64,000 nt of DNA from Paenibacillus rhizosphaerae (GTDB lineage: Bacteria > Bacillota > Bacilli > Paenibacillales > Paenibacillaceae). A model generated the notes under the pieces. It did no database searches. It saw nothing but the letters and a program-made list of their open reading frames with translations, and was not told where the DNA came from. The position numbers and the translations under genes are program-made. Positions 34,453-43,136 of the stretch are shown piece after piece. Positions within the stretch are counted from its first letter, which is position 1. Each line of letters starts with the position of its first letter. The stretch covers positions 1,488,001 through 1,552,000 of the forward strand of contig NZ_JACHXJ010000001.1 in the NCBI RefSeq assembly GCF_014192015.1, given 5' to 3'.

Positions 34453-34755
34453 CTAAATTGCTCGATTCGAACGACTGTGATGAAAAAGGGGCATCTCCCC
34501 GCTAATTTCACGATAGAGAACCATGCCGGCGTGGTAGAGCACCGAATCGCGGAAATCGCCGTCCGCTGTAAACCCTGTATCATCCACATATTCGATATGG
34601 TCGCCTACGATGGTATATCTGCCTTGATATGCGCTCTTCCGATTACCGCGCGCTTCGTCATACCGCCCGTTCGGCAGCAGCTCATGCCGGATGTAGCCGT
34701 CTTTTGTCACCCACATGCCGACATAGGGATGGGATTGTTCGTTTTGAGTCGTCAT
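34453..34755 (-). CDS. Atu4866-domain protein
   Basis: 100 residues from ATG 34755 behind AAAGGAG. The sequence HPYVGMWVTKDGYIRHELLP, then GRYDEARGNRKSAYQGRY and DHIEYVDDTGFTADGDF, is the hallmark of the small beta-barrel Atu4866 family, often found beside SDR enzymes. Its function is unknown. It is the first gene of a two-gene operon with the SDR and is divergent from an AraC gene, which may control it. Confidence 0.85.
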   Translation of the reverse strand: MTTQNEQSHPYVGMWVTKDGYIRHELLPNGRYDEARGNRKSAYQGRYTIVGDHIEYVDDTGFTADGDFRDSVLYHAGMVLYREISGEMPLFHHSRSNRAI

Positions 34756-34972
34756 TGAATATTCTCCTTTCATTTGCGAAAGCCGGATTGAATCCTGCCT
34801 TGTCATCGTGTTCTACGGTTAGGTTATCCGGACCATGTATCGCATTTCTTACATGTTCATTATCGTTGCAATGGGAATCAAGGCGGTAGCCGGATCATAC
34901 AAGATGATTGCCTAATCCTCCAGAAGAGGATAAAGTAAAGCTAATCTTATGGATCAAAGGGGGAAGAAGAGG

Positions 34973-35935
34973 ATGGACGAATGGTTCGAGAAACAAAGAT
35001 TAGAACTGCTCCGGATCATCGAGAAGTTCACACCGGAGGACGGTACGCATGAGACGGAAGTTCCCGGTTTGCGCTTGATTCGCTTTTCCCGGTTATCCGA
35101 GCCGGTATACGCTGTCTATGAGCCTTCCCTTTGCGTCGTGGCGCAGGGTTCCAAGGTCGTTATGTTGGGACAAGAGGCGTATCAGTATGACCCTAGCAGC
35201 TATTTAACCGCTTCGGTCCATTTACCGATTACAGGGCAAGTGATGGAGGCATCGAATGAAACGCCGTATTTAAGCCTGCAGATCCTTTTTGATATGAACC
35301 AAATTTTGGATGTGATTCAGGTATCCGGTGATGCCATACGAGCTGGAAATGAGACCAGCCGGGGGTTGAAGGTAAGCCGGGTGAACGATACGCTTCTGGA
35401 TGCCGTGCTGCGGCTTGTGAAGCTGGTCGAAACGCCGCGGGATATTCCGGTGCTTGCGCCATATGCCATGCGGGAAATCATTTACCGCGTGCTCCAGAAT
35501 GAAAACAGCTCATCTCTGATGCAATTTGCCGTTACCGGAAGCCACGCACAGCGAATCGCGGGGGTGGTTGAGAAGATTAACCGCGATTTTGCCCTGCCTC
35601 TGCGCGTAGAAGAATTGGCTGCGGAGGCCCGTATGAGCACGTCGTCTTTGTACGATTATTTTAAGGAAGTCACAGGGATGAGTCCGATCCAGTACCAAAA
35701 GCAGATCCGATTGCAAGAGGCGCGCCGGCTGCTCTTCTCCGAATCGATCGATGCGGCGGAAGCTGCGTTTCAGGTCGGGTACGAGAGCCCGTCGCATTTT
35801 AGCCGGGAATATGCGCGGATGTTTGGAATGCCGCCGGTCCGGGACGTACGCCGATTACGGAGCACCATTGTTGACGAAATGACGATTTCAGCGGAAATCA
35901 AAGGAAAGGAAAAGAATTTATGGATTTTAAGTTAA
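34973..35935 (+). CDS. AraC-family regulator with AraC_N domain
   Basis: 320 residues from ATG 34973, 8 bases behind AAAGGGGG; an earlier in-frame ATG at 34949 overlaps that site. The N-terminal 190 residues match the AraC_N type (EPVYAVYEPSLCVVAQGSKVVMLG, LTASVHLPITGQV). The C-terminal AraC HTH pair lies at about 215-310 (LRVEELAAEARMSTSSLYDYF; AAEAAFQVGYESPSHFSREYARMFG). It is divergent from the Atu4866-SDR operon. In many bacteria this regulator type controls a neighbouring SDR or aldo-keto reductase, so local control is likely. Confidence 0.88.
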   Translation: MDEWFEKQRLELLRIIEKFTPEDGTHETEVPGLRLIRFSRLSEPVYAVYEPSLCVVAQGSKVVMLGQEAYQYDPSSYLTASVHLPITGQVMEASNETPYLSLQILFDMNQILDVIQVSGDAIRAGNETSRGLKVSRVNDTLLDAVLRLVKLVETPRDIPVLAPYAMREIIYRVLQNENSSSLMQFAVTGSHAQRIAGVVEKINRDFALPLRVEELAAEARMSTSSLYDYFKEVTGMSPIQYQKQIRLQEARRLLFSESIDAAEAAFQVGYESPSHFSREYARMFGMPPVRDVRRLRSTIVDEMTISAEIKGKEKNLWILS

Positions 35936-36456
35936 GCCTTATTCCTTATGAAGATAAGACACTGCTCTACCATCTCATACAACTGTATCGCTACGACAGC
36001 AGTGAGTTTGACGGGCATGTGCTGAACAGACACGGACAATACTTATACAAATACATGGATCACCAATGGACGGATAAATACCGGAGGCCCTTTATGGTCA
36101 CTGTGGACGGGGAAATCGCTGGATTTGTTCTGGTCAGTCTGGACGTACCACAGGAGTATATGAAATTGAGCAGGGCTGAGAAATCCAATTCAATCAGTGA
36201 CTTTTTTATCATGAGAAAATACAGGCGGAGAGGGGTAGGCAAAAAAGCTGCCTTTACCTTATTCGGGGAGTTCAAAGGGACATGGGAGATCAGGCAGACG
36301 GTTGGCAATAAGCCGGCCTATGCTTTTTGGAAACATGTGATTTCAGAGTATACACAAAACGATCGTTATTGCGAAGAATTTCTTCAGAACGAGCAGTGGC
36401 ATGGTCCGGTCTTTGTCTTTAATTCTGCTTTTGACGAGTCCGATGAAAGACGGTGA
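35920..36456 (+). CDS. GNAT-family N-acetyltransferase
   Basis: 178 residues. The start overlaps the AraC gene end by 16 bases, with AAAGGAAAGG upstream. The acetyl-CoA loop is RKYRRRGVGKKAAFTLF, followed by RQTVGNKPAYAFWKHVI. The sequence and size fit the uncharacterised predicted acetyltransferase group related to COG5628. Translationally coupled to the AraC gene; substrate unknown. Confidence 0.85.
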   Translation: MDFKLSLIPYEDKTLLYHLIQLYRYDSSEFDGHVLNRHGQYLYKYMDHQWTDKYRRPFMVTVDGEIAGFVLVSLDVPQEYMKLSRAEKSNSISDFFIMRKYRRRGVGKKAAFTLFGEFKGTWEIRQTVGNKPAYAFWKHVISEYTQNDRYCEEFLQNEQWHGPVFVFNSAFDESDERR

Positions 36457-36495
36457 CACAATCAGAAAGGGTTTATCCATACCTTTAACATCGTG

Positions 36496-36523
36496 TTGAC
36501 ATATCGGGAATTATCGATATAAT
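36496..36523 (+). promoter_or_regulatory. Promoter of the ArsR-family gene, apparently leaderless
   Basis: TTGACA (36496-36501) and TATAAT (36518-36523) are both consensus with a 16-base spacer. The start codon begins 8 bases after the -10 box, so transcription would begin at or next to the ATG. No ribosome binding site is present. Confidence 0.75.
36499..36520. promoter_or_regulatory. Probable ArsR operator, site 1
   Basis: ACATATCGGGAATTATCGATAT sits exactly between the -35 and -10 boxes. Its reverse complement recurs at 36894-36913 with few changes, which marks it as a repressor-binding sequence. Confidence 0.6.
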
Positions 36524-36530
36524 AAAGCTC

Positions 36531-36842
36531 ATGAAATCACTAGAACCCATTGAAGTGTTTAAAGCATTGTCCAATGAAGCGCGTTTGCAAATTTTAGAGT
36601 GGTTGAAAGATCCTAAAGCCTATTTTGGCCCCCAGGAAGGGGTGGACTTGATCGACGTTGGGGTATGCGTAAGCCAAATTACTGCCAAGTTGAACATGAC
36701 TCAATCGACCACATCCCAGTATTTGTCCGTGCTGCAGCGGGCGGGGCTGATCCACGCAACCCGGATCGGCAAGTGGACCTATTACAAACGAGATGAAGAA
36801 GCGATTCAGGCCATCGCCACGTACATCCGGAAAGACTTGTAA
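36531..36842 (+). CDS. ArsR-family winged-helix repressor
   Basis: 103 residues. ALSNEARLQILEWL (helix 2 region), then CVSQITAKLNMTQSTTSQYLSVLQRAGLI as the recognition helix-turn-helix, and a beta wing TRIGKWTYYKRDEEAI. The loop FGPQEGVDLIDVGVCVSQI contains one Cys; the ELCVCDL metal site of true ArsR is absent, so a metal sensor role is not supported. The gene has a consensus promoter with an internal operator and no leader. It probably represses itself and the following oxidoreductase gene. Confidence 0.88.
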   Translation: MKSLEPIEVFKALSNEARLQILEWLKDPKAYFGPQEGVDLIDVGVCVSQITAKLNMTQSTTSQYLSVLQRAGLIHATRIGKWTYYKRDEEAIQAIATYIRKDL

Positions 36843-36848
36843 CGATAG

Positions 36849-36880
36849 AGACTGGATTCAATCCAATGAATTCAGTTTTT
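36849..36880 (+). terminator. Terminator after the ArsR gene
   Basis: ACTGGATTC and GAATTCAGT form an imperfect stem followed by TTTTT. Confidence 0.6.
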
Positions 36881-36893
36881 ATTCACCAAACGA

Positions 36894-36913
36894 ATCGATA
36901 ATTCGGGATATGT
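36894..36913. promoter_or_regulatory. Probable ArsR operator, site 2 (with a partial third copy at 36943-36960)
   Basis: ATCGATAATTCGGGATATGT is close to the reverse complement of site 1. A third, weaker copy CGACATATCACGAATTGT lies next to the promoter boxes of the oxidoreductase gene. Two or three sites would allow tight co-repression. Confidence 0.5.
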
Positions 36914-36941
36914 AGTATCGATTTATTTTTTATCCAATACA

Positions 36942-36970
36942 TCGACATATCACGAATTGTATTTTAACTA
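36942..36970 (+). promoter_or_regulatory. Probable promoter of the NAD(P)H oxidoreductase gene
   Basis: TCGACA (36942-36947) and TAACTA (36965-36970) are separated by 17 bases and overlap the third operator-like copy. The AAGGAG box and ATG 36988 follow. Confidence 0.4.
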
Positions 36971-36987
36971 TAAGGAGATGTTTTTGA

Positions 36988-37596
36988 ATGACCAGTCCTT
37001 CTATCTTAACCAACGATACGCATTCCAGCCAGCCTAATCGGACCTCGAGCACCGCCACGCTTGTGATCGTTGCCCATCCCGATTTGGAGCATTCCCGCAT
37101 TAACAGGCGACTGGCGGAAGAGCTGGAGCGGCGGGGCAATGTGACCGTACATCGGCTGTATGAAGTCTATCCGGACGAAAAGATCGATATCGCAAACGAG
37201 CAGTCGCTGCTTCTGGCGCACGACCGTGTCGTGCTTCAATTTCCTTTTTTCTGGTACAGCTCGCCTTCCTTGCTTAAGAAATGGATGGATGAAGTGTTCG
37301 AGTTCGGATGGGCTCATGGGCCAGGTGGGGACAAGCTGAATGGAAAAGAGGTGATCATCGCCATCTCCTCCGGGGGCTCTCCGAGCATGTACCAGGCCGG
37401 CGGCTTTCACAATTACTCTTACAGCGAGCTGCTCCGTCCGTTTCAACAGACGGCTAACCTGACCGGAATGGTCTATCGGTCGCCGTTTGTCATTGGCAGA
37501 ATCCGTGAGATCAGTGATGAGCAGTTGGAAAAGTATGCCGCGGAATACGCAGACTATATAGAAGGCGCGAAAGCCATATCAGGTATAAGAGCTTAA
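36988..37596 (+). CDS. NAD(P)H-dependent quinone oxidoreductase, flavodoxin-like fold (KefF/YwrO type)
   Basis: 202 residues. TLVIVAHPDLEHSRINRRLAEEL is the FMN-phosphate loop, VLQFPFFWYSSPSLLKKWMDEV the typical flavin-binding and dimer segment, and GPGGDKLNGKEVIIAISSGG the C-terminal loop of the NQO1/MdaB/KefF family. It reduces quinones or nitro compounds with NAD(P)H and FMN in the cytosol. The N-terminal 25 residues are a polar extension. It lies under apparent control of the upstream ArsR-type repressor, which suggests induction by an electrophile or quinone. Confidence 0.88.
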   Translation: MTSPSILTNDTHSSQPNRTSSTATLVIVAHPDLEHSRINRRLAEELERRGNVTVHRLYEVYPDEKIDIANEQSLLLAHDRVVLQFPFFWYSSPSLLKKWMDEVFEFGWAHGPGGDKLNGKEVIIAISSGGSPSMYQAGGFHNYSYSELLRPFQQTANLTGMVYRSPFVIGRIREISDEQLEKYAAEYADYIEGAKAISGIRA

Positions 37597-37629
37597 CACG
37601 GTAATTGATAGCTTCACATGCATAAAATC

Positions 37630-37674
37630 AAAGCCCCTCCAAGCGCCAAGAGCCGCAGTGGAGAGGCTTTATTC
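37630..37674. terminator. Bidirectional terminator between oxidoreductase and DinB genes
   Basis: AAAGCCCCTCCA pairs with TGGAGAGGCTTT across a 17-base loop; T and A runs flank the stem on both sides. Confidence 0.8.
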
Positions 37675-37733
37675 GTTTAGCTGATAGGGCTTCCGCTATG
37701 AGGTATGTTTTCGCGAATGCAATCCGTTGCCAG

Positions 37734-38201
37734 CTATTGTACCGCTTTTTGCTGGCTTGTAATCGTCCCCAGGTGGATAGATTCGTGCATCAAGGCAAAG
37801 TTGAATAACTCGGCAGCGGTCGTGAATTCAAAGGGTCCCAGCACGAACGGGGATTTCAGATCCTGCTCAAGCATTTCCGGCGTAATCTCCGAAATCTGGG
37901 ACAGCTGATTGGCAAGCTGCTGCACCAGTTCTTCTTGGGATGGCGGCGCAATCGTCCAGTCGGCCGGCTTTGTACCGCTGTTGAACAACGTTTCATAGGA
38001 TGCCGGAACCGTCGATGCTGAACCGAAGCACAGCTGCTGATATCGATCGAGCCAAAACACGATATGCCCGGCGTTCCAGCGGATCGTATTTCGGAAACCT
38101 GCCGGCGTTATGTCGACGAGCGATTCCGGTATGCCCTGAACCTGACCGATCACCAGCTGATGCAGCACCTTGCCCGTATTGATAATAGATTGTGTACTCA
38201 T
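37734..38201 (-). CDS. DinB-family metal-dependent protein
   Basis: 155 residues forming the four-helix-bundle DinB/YfiT-like fold. Likely metal ligands are the His in RWNAGHIVFWLDRY and the two His in LMHESIHLGTI. Family members include thiol transferases for bacillithiol or mycothiol, and many of unknown function. Start behind AAGGAGG. It is monocistronic and divergent from a LysR gene. The role is not predictable beyond a possible thiol-dependent transferase. Confidence 0.85.
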   Translation of the reverse strand: MSTQSIINTGKVLHQLVIGQVQGIPESLVDITPAGFRNTIRWNAGHIVFWLDRYQQLCFGSASTVPASYETLFNSGTKPADWTIAPPSQEELVQQLANQLSQISEITPEMLEQDLKSPFVLGPFEFTTAAELFNFALMHESIHLGTITSQQKAVQ

Positions 38202-38415
38202 TTGTAATTCCTCCTTAGTGGTTTGTGGAGTGGTTTATTTCGTTCTTGTTACCAAGTTTACCGGTCCAGATCCTAAGCAACAATCACGTAATTCCGATGG
38301 TATGAATCGTTTTCACTAATGGATCATTCATCGTATGGGAAATCCTTCCGTCCTCCGTTATACTGGATGTATCACTACATATGGCAGCATACGAACCAAT
38401 GGGAAGGAGACGTCC

Positions 38416-39327
38416 ATGGAACTTCGACAGCTTGAATACTTTGCAGCGATATGTAAAGAGATGCATTTCTCCCGGGCCGCCGAAAATCTCTGCACGACGC
38501 AGTCGAATTTGAGCCAGCAAATCAAGTTTCTGGAAAAGGAGCTGGGGATGCCGCTGTTTGACAGGATCGGCAAAAAAATTGCTTTAACCGATGCCGGCCG
38601 GATCCTGCTCGAACAAAGCCAGCTCATCTTTGAAAGGGTGGATTACATTCAGGGAGCCATCTCGGATCTGAAAAAAATGGAGGGCGGCACGCTGGACATC
38701 GGCATTCTGCCAGGGGATGGGGACCTGCTGTTTGACGCGCTGCTTCTTGATTTTCACCGGGCTTACCCCAAGCTGTCCATTTCGGTCAGTGAAACGACGA
38801 ACGTGTATGAAGAGGTTCTGGCCGGGACCAGAGACTTGGGCGTCACGACAATGCCAGAGCGGCCCGACGACCGTATGGCCATCATCCCGCTGTTTCATGA
38901 AGAGTTTGCGCTTGCCGTACGCTCGGATCATCCCGCTGCCCGATTAAAGGCCATCCCCTTTGAACAGCTGAATGAGCTGGATATGGTCACATTCGGCCCC
39001 GATCACCAGATCACGAAGCTGATTCGAGCCTGCTGCCAGGAAAAAGGCATGGAGCTGCATCATCCGATGGTGACGTCGACGCTATCGACGCTTCTCTCCA
39101 TGGTGGAGCAGGGGATTGGTGCGTGCATACTTCCCCGGCTGCTGCTCGAACATCTCGGCCGGGAACAGATCACCGCTGTCTCGCTCCTGCATCCCACGCC
39201 GAGTCAGGAGATCTGCATCATTTACCGGACGGATAAGTATTTGGGCAAGGCAGGACGTATATTCATTGAGGCTTTGCAATCCTACATACAACGCGTGATT
39301 GAAAGTGCAAACCGTTCGCTTGGATAA
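38416..39327 (+). CDS. LysR-family transcriptional regulator
   Basis: 303 residues from ATG 38416 behind GGGAAGGAG. N-terminal winged HTH: MELRQLEYFAAICKEMHFSR, then AAENLCTTQSNLSQQIKFLEKELG. The C-terminal periplasmic-binding-like effector domain is at about 90-295 (LDIGILPGDGDLLFDALLLDF). The effector domain wording is like CynR/CysB-type activators of small molecule metabolism. It is divergent from the DinB gene, its most likely target. The ligand is unknown. Confidence 0.9.
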   Translation: MELRQLEYFAAICKEMHFSRAAENLCTTQSNLSQQIKFLEKELGMPLFDRIGKKIALTDAGRILLEQSQLIFERVDYIQGAISDLKKMEGGTLDIGILPGDGDLLFDALLLDFHRAYPKLSISVSETTNVYEEVLAGTRDLGVTTMPERPDDRMAIIPLFHEEFALAVRSDHPAARLKAIPFEQLNELDMVTFGPDHQITKLIRACCQEKGMELHHPMVTSTLSTLLSMVEQGIGACILPRLLLEHLGREQITAVSLLHPTPSQEICIIYRTDKYLGKAGRIFIEALQSYIQRVIESANRSLG

Positions 39328-39399
39328 ATGGGGAATCTAATGAATTACAAGTAAACGACCGAATTGAAGCATCTACCTAAAGGGGAGGAGATAAAATCT

Positions 39400-40197
39400 A
39401 TGCGCATCCAACTGGACCGTTTTCCTAATGGTGTGAATAAGGCGGTTACGCTCAGCTTTGACGACGGGCGGGATCATGACCGCAAATTGGTCCGCCTGCT
39501 GAACGACTATGGCCTTAAGGGGACATTTCATCTGAACAGCGGGAATCTTGGCAAAGCAGGATATATTGACAAAACGGAAGTCGCGGTCCTGTTTCAGGGT
39601 CATGAGGTTTCGGCTCATACGGTGGACCATCCCTTTCTGGAACAGACGCCACCGGACCAAGTGCTGGAGCAGGTGGTAGCGGACCGCAAAGCTTTGGAGG
39701 AGCTCGTCAACTATCCGGTGAAAGGGATGAGCTATCCGTTTGGGACCTACAGCGATCAGGTTGTGGCCCTATTGCGGTCCATCGGTATCGAATACGCCCG
39801 TACGGTGAACAGTCATGGCGGCTTCCATAAGCCGGAGGACTGGCTCCGCTGGCATCCGACCTGCCACCATAAGCAAATGGTCGAGTACGCCGATCAATGG
39901 ATTCATATGCAGCAGCGATATCCGAGAATGTCGCTTTTTTACGTGTGGGGCCACAGCTATGAATTCGATAACGACAATAACTGGGATTTGGTAGAGCGGT
40001 TCGGTGAGATGATCGGCGGCAAGGACGACATTTGGTACGCAACCAATGCGGAAATTTACGCCTACTGCAAGGCCTTGGAAGGACTCCGGTACGCCGCCGA
40101 CTCACGCCTCATTCATAATCCGTCGGCCCAATCGGTGTGGGTTAGCGTAGATGGGGACCCCATCGAAGTACGCTCAGGGGAAATCGTTCGTTTATAA
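39400..40197 (+). CDS. Polysaccharide deacetylase (NodB-like, CE4 family)
   Basis: 265 residues from ATG 39400 behind AGGGGAGGAG. NodB motif 1 AVTLSFDDGRDHD supplies the catalytic Asp pair, motif 2 HEVSAHTVDHPFLEQ the metal-binding His residues, and motif 3 YPFGTYSDQV follows. No signal peptide or membrane anchor is seen, unusual for wall-acting CE4 enzymes, so it probably acts on imported sugars inside the cell. It precedes a GH95-like gene by 227 bases, after a terminator. Substrate: N- or O-acetylated saccharide. Confidence 0.85.
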   Translation: MRIQLDRFPNGVNKAVTLSFDDGRDHDRKLVRLLNDYGLKGTFHLNSGNLGKAGYIDKTEVAVLFQGHEVSAHTVDHPFLEQTPPDQVLEQVVADRKALEELVNYPVKGMSYPFGTYSDQVVALLRSIGIEYARTVNSHGGFHKPEDWLRWHPTCHHKQMVEYADQWIHMQQRYPRMSLFYVWGHSYEFDNDNNWDLVERFGEMIGGKDDIWYATNAEIYAYCKALEGLRYAADSRLIHNPSAQSVWVSVDGDPIEVRSGEIVRL

Positions 40198-40228
40198 ACT
40201 GACCATATGAGTCAGACCCTTTTACGAG

Positions 40229-40257
40229 GAAGCCGCCAGGTGCGGCTTTCTTTTTTG
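40229..40257 (+). terminator. Terminator after the deacetylase gene
   Basis: AAGCCGC-CAGGT-GCGGCTT is followed by TCTTTTTT. Confidence 0.9.
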
Positions 40258-40423
40258 TCGCCACCCTTAGATTGGTGCGGCTCGTCGTTTCGTAACAAAT
40301 TCCATGTCCACCGTAACTTATTCATACTGGCCGTATCCCGCGCACGTTTATTATAGACATGGATTCACCATTTAGCGTGAAAGCGTAAGGCTTTTTTATC
40401 ACACACGCAGGGAGTGCAGGCCA

Positions 40424-42988
40424 GTGAAAAAAGCAGTGGAATCTCAAGCTTCAAACATCGATATGCGCGAGCATGTCTCACGGGCGGATTTGCATTACCG
40501 CCATACCGTAGAGCGTAGTGAGGGCGGCCTTCCGCTTGGAAATGGCCGGATGGGCAGTCTCATTTGGACTTCCCCCTCGGCGCTCAAGTTTCAAATCAAC
40601 CGGGCCGATGTGTACGCGAACAACAGCCGTACCAACAGCTTCAACCAGCGGCACTCGGATTATGCTTACGGATGCGGCTTTGTCGATATCGACCTGGTGG
40701 ATTACGGCGGGGATGTGTTTCATGACAAAGGAATTCGCCAGCATCTAAGTCTGTATGACGCGACGGCATCGATTTCGGGTATTGGGGTGGCTGCGGAGGC
40801 CTTTGCTGCGTCCGGGCATGATGTGTTCGGCGTCCGGATCCAAGATCGCCGGCCGGTGCCGCAGGTGATCAACATTAAGCTTAAAATGCTGCGTCCGGCA
40901 GAGGTCGTGACCAAAAACCACTCGGCTGTATCACGCCTCATGATAAGGGACGGAATGATGGTGCTTCATCAGCAATTCCGCGAAGGCGATTATTTCTGCG
41001 CTTCAGCGGTCGTCATCGCCATCACGGGAAGGGACGCGCAGGTGAGGATGAACGACGAGTACGGCGGCCGGAAGCCGGTCGGCGCTTATCGGGAGAGTCT
41101 GGTGATCGGTCAGCCGAATGAAACAGAAATGCGCCTGTGTATTCAACCTGGAAACGGCAGTTTTGATATCTTTATGAGCAGTGCAGCCAGCTTTGATGAG
41201 CAGGAAGATGTCATCGAGGAAGCGATCCGAACGGTACGTCATGCCATGCGGTCGGGATATGACGCGCTGCTTTCGGAACATCGCCAATGGTGGCATTCTT
41301 TTTGGGACAAATCGTATATCCGCCTTAGAAGCGGGGACGGCCGTGCCGAATTTGTCGAACAGCATTATACGTATTATGTTTACCTGATGGCATCGAACTC
41401 ACGGGATTCGCGGTTTCCTCCGAATTTCGGCGGCATGCTGCTCAGCCCGCGCGGGGATCTTCGGCACTGGGGCGCCATGCATTGGTGGAACAATATGAAT
41501 TTGTATTATAACGCCGTGCTTCCAACCGGGCATTATGAGCTGTTCCATCCATATTTCAACATGTATTCGGCCATGTACGACTCCTGTGCAGCCGCCGCAA
41601 GGCAGCAGTGGGGAAGCCAAGGCATTTATATTCCGGAAGTCGTGTCCTTTGACGGGGTGGAGGAGCTGTCGGAAGACATTGCCGAAGAAATGAGGGACCT
41701 CTATTTGCTGCGCAAGCCGTGGAAGCAGATGTCCGCCCGGTTTCGCGAGTATGCTTACTCCAAGCGGCCGCATGAGAGCCGCTGGAACTGGAAGTATCAC
41801 GAAAAGTATGTGGACGGCAGGTTCACGTACAAGGAACGAGGCTATGGCCCCTTTGGGTTCACGACGCACATGTTCGCTACCCAGGTCGGAATTGCATATC
41901 ACTACTGGTTGTACTATGAGTTCACCAAGGATGAAGAATGGCTGCGTGAGCGGGCCTATCCAATCATCCGGGGCGCCGCCGAGTTTTTCCGCCACTACCC
42001 CAACCTGCGGAAGGATGAGGACGGTCTGTATCATATGTATCACACGACCAGCGACGAAAAATATTACGGCGGCAAAGACACGATGGACGCGATGGCGGGC
42101 ATGCATACAATCTTCCCGATCGTCCTCCGGGCATCGGGCATTCTCGGAGTGGACCGCGATGTCCGACCGGCGTGGAAGGAGCTTTACGAGCATCTGGCCC
42201 CGCTGCCGCGAAGCGACCAAGCAGACGCCGTCCTGAAAACGGGAGAGGGGGAAGCGGCCGTATGGGTCGGCGCTCTAGGCCCGGTGTTGGATCATAAAAG
42301 CCATATCGACGTAAAGCCTGCCTATTTCGGCAGCCTATGTTCCCTCGAAACCGCCGATAGAAACCGTGACATGTTCGAGACGACTCTGGCGACGATTCGA
42401 TATCAGGAGGAGCTTCTCGGCCACGACTGGAGCCGGGCTGCCTCTGAAATGTCGGGCATGGCGCGCGTTCTGGCCAACATGGGGCTGGCCGAGCCTTTTA
42501 AGCAGGTTGTGCTGGCCCAGCTGGAATGTGTCAACGCGGAGCGGGATTACTGCTATTTTGACGATACAGGCCAAATCCGATCGTTTGAAAACCGTTTGAC
42601 CGTCAGGGAAGGGGTGAACTGCATCAGCATTCAGCGTCTCGGCAACGCCGCTGCTGCGTTACAATCGGCGCTGTGTCAAAGTCAGCCTGCAGGCCCTGGC
42701 CAGGATGCGGTTATCCGGCTGTTCCCGGCATGCCCTGTAGATTGGGACGCGGAATTTTCGTTATGGTGTCCTGGTGGATTTAACGTCAGATCGGCAGTTC
42801 AGGGCGGCCATGTACAATATGTGCTCGTTACTTCCACTTTGGGTGGGAAGTGCCGTATCCGGAATCCATGGGATGGGGTGCAGGTTCAGCTGCGGAAAAA
42901 GAGCGGCGGAGTGCAGGTGTTGGAAGGCTCGCTGCTCCAGTTTGACACGGAATCAGGAGATCGATTCGAACTGTATCCGAAACGATAA
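40424..42988 (+). CDS. GH95-like glycoside hydrolase (possible DUF5703-type N-terminal domain)
   Basis: 854 residues from GTG 40424 behind CAGGGAG. No signal peptide. The N-terminus LHYRHTVERSEGGLPLGNGRMGSLIWTS has the PLGNGRMG signature found at the start of GH95 and DUF5703 proteins. The centre (about 300-620) has a helical (alpha/alpha)6 look with HWGAMHWWNNMNLYYNAVLP, and a jelly-roll-like C-terminus follows. It may cleave alpha-L-fucosides or related deoxy or galacto sugars, perhaps after the convergent sulfatase removes sulfate. Substrate inferred only. Isolated between two terminators. Confidence 0.7.
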   Translation: MKKAVESQASNIDMREHVSRADLHYRHTVERSEGGLPLGNGRMGSLIWTSPSALKFQINRADVYANNSRTNSFNQRHSDYAYGCGFVDIDLVDYGGDVFHDKGIRQHLSLYDATASISGIGVAAEAFAASGHDVFGVRIQDRRPVPQVINIKLKMLRPAEVVTKNHSAVSRLMIRDGMMVLHQQFREGDYFCASAVVIAITGRDAQVRMNDEYGGRKPVGAYRESLVIGQPNETEMRLCIQPGNGSFDIFMSSAASFDEQEDVIEEAIRTVRHAMRSGYDALLSEHRQWWHSFWDKSYIRLRSGDGRAEFVEQHYTYYVYLMASNSRDSRFPPNFGGMLLSPRGDLRHWGAMHWWNNMNLYYNAVLPTGHYELFHPYFNMYSAMYDSCAAAARQQWGSQGIYIPEVVSFDGVEELSEDIAEEMRDLYLLRKPWKQMSARFREYAYSKRPHESRWNWKYHEKYVDGRFTYKERGYGPFGFTTHMFATQVGIAYHYWLYYEFTKDEEWLRERAYPIIRGAAEFFRHYPNLRKDEDGLYHMYHTTSDEKYYGGKDTMDAMAGMHTIFPIVLRASGILGVDRDVRPAWKELYEHLAPLPRSDQADAVLKTGEGEAAVWVGALGPVLDHKSHIDVKPAYFGSLCSLETADRNRDMFETTLATIRYQEELLGHDWSRAASEMSGMARVLANMGLAEPFKQVVLAQLECVNAERDYCYFDDTGQIRSFENRLTVREGVNCISIQRLGNAAAALQSALCQSQPAGPGQDAVIRLFPACPVDWDAEFSLWCPGGFNVRSAVQGGHVQYVLVTSTLGGKCRIRNPWDGVQVQLRKKSGGVQVLEGSLLQFDTESGDRFELYPKR

Positions 42989-42997
42989 ATGAGTTGG

Positions 42998-43035
42998 AAA
43001 AGGCCGATTCACAGCGATGTGAATCGGCCTTTTTG
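42998..43035. terminator. Strong bidirectional terminator between GH95-like and sulfatase genes
   Basis: AAGGCCGATTCAC and GTGAATCGGCCTT form a 13-bp perfect stem followed by TTTT on the plus side, with AAAA on the other side for the convergent sulfatase. Confidence 0.93.
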
Positions 43036-43136
43036 GATACGCTGCTGTTACTCTTACGGTCGAACGTTCATAGGTACATGAATTTCATTACGCCGCAGCC
43101 AAGCATTCCCGTCGTTTGGATCGGGCCTGACAGGTC

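Noticed and set aside
36531..36842. Arsenic/metal-resistance repressor
   Set aside because: The ELCVCDL metal-binding motif is absent and no ars or efflux genes are near.
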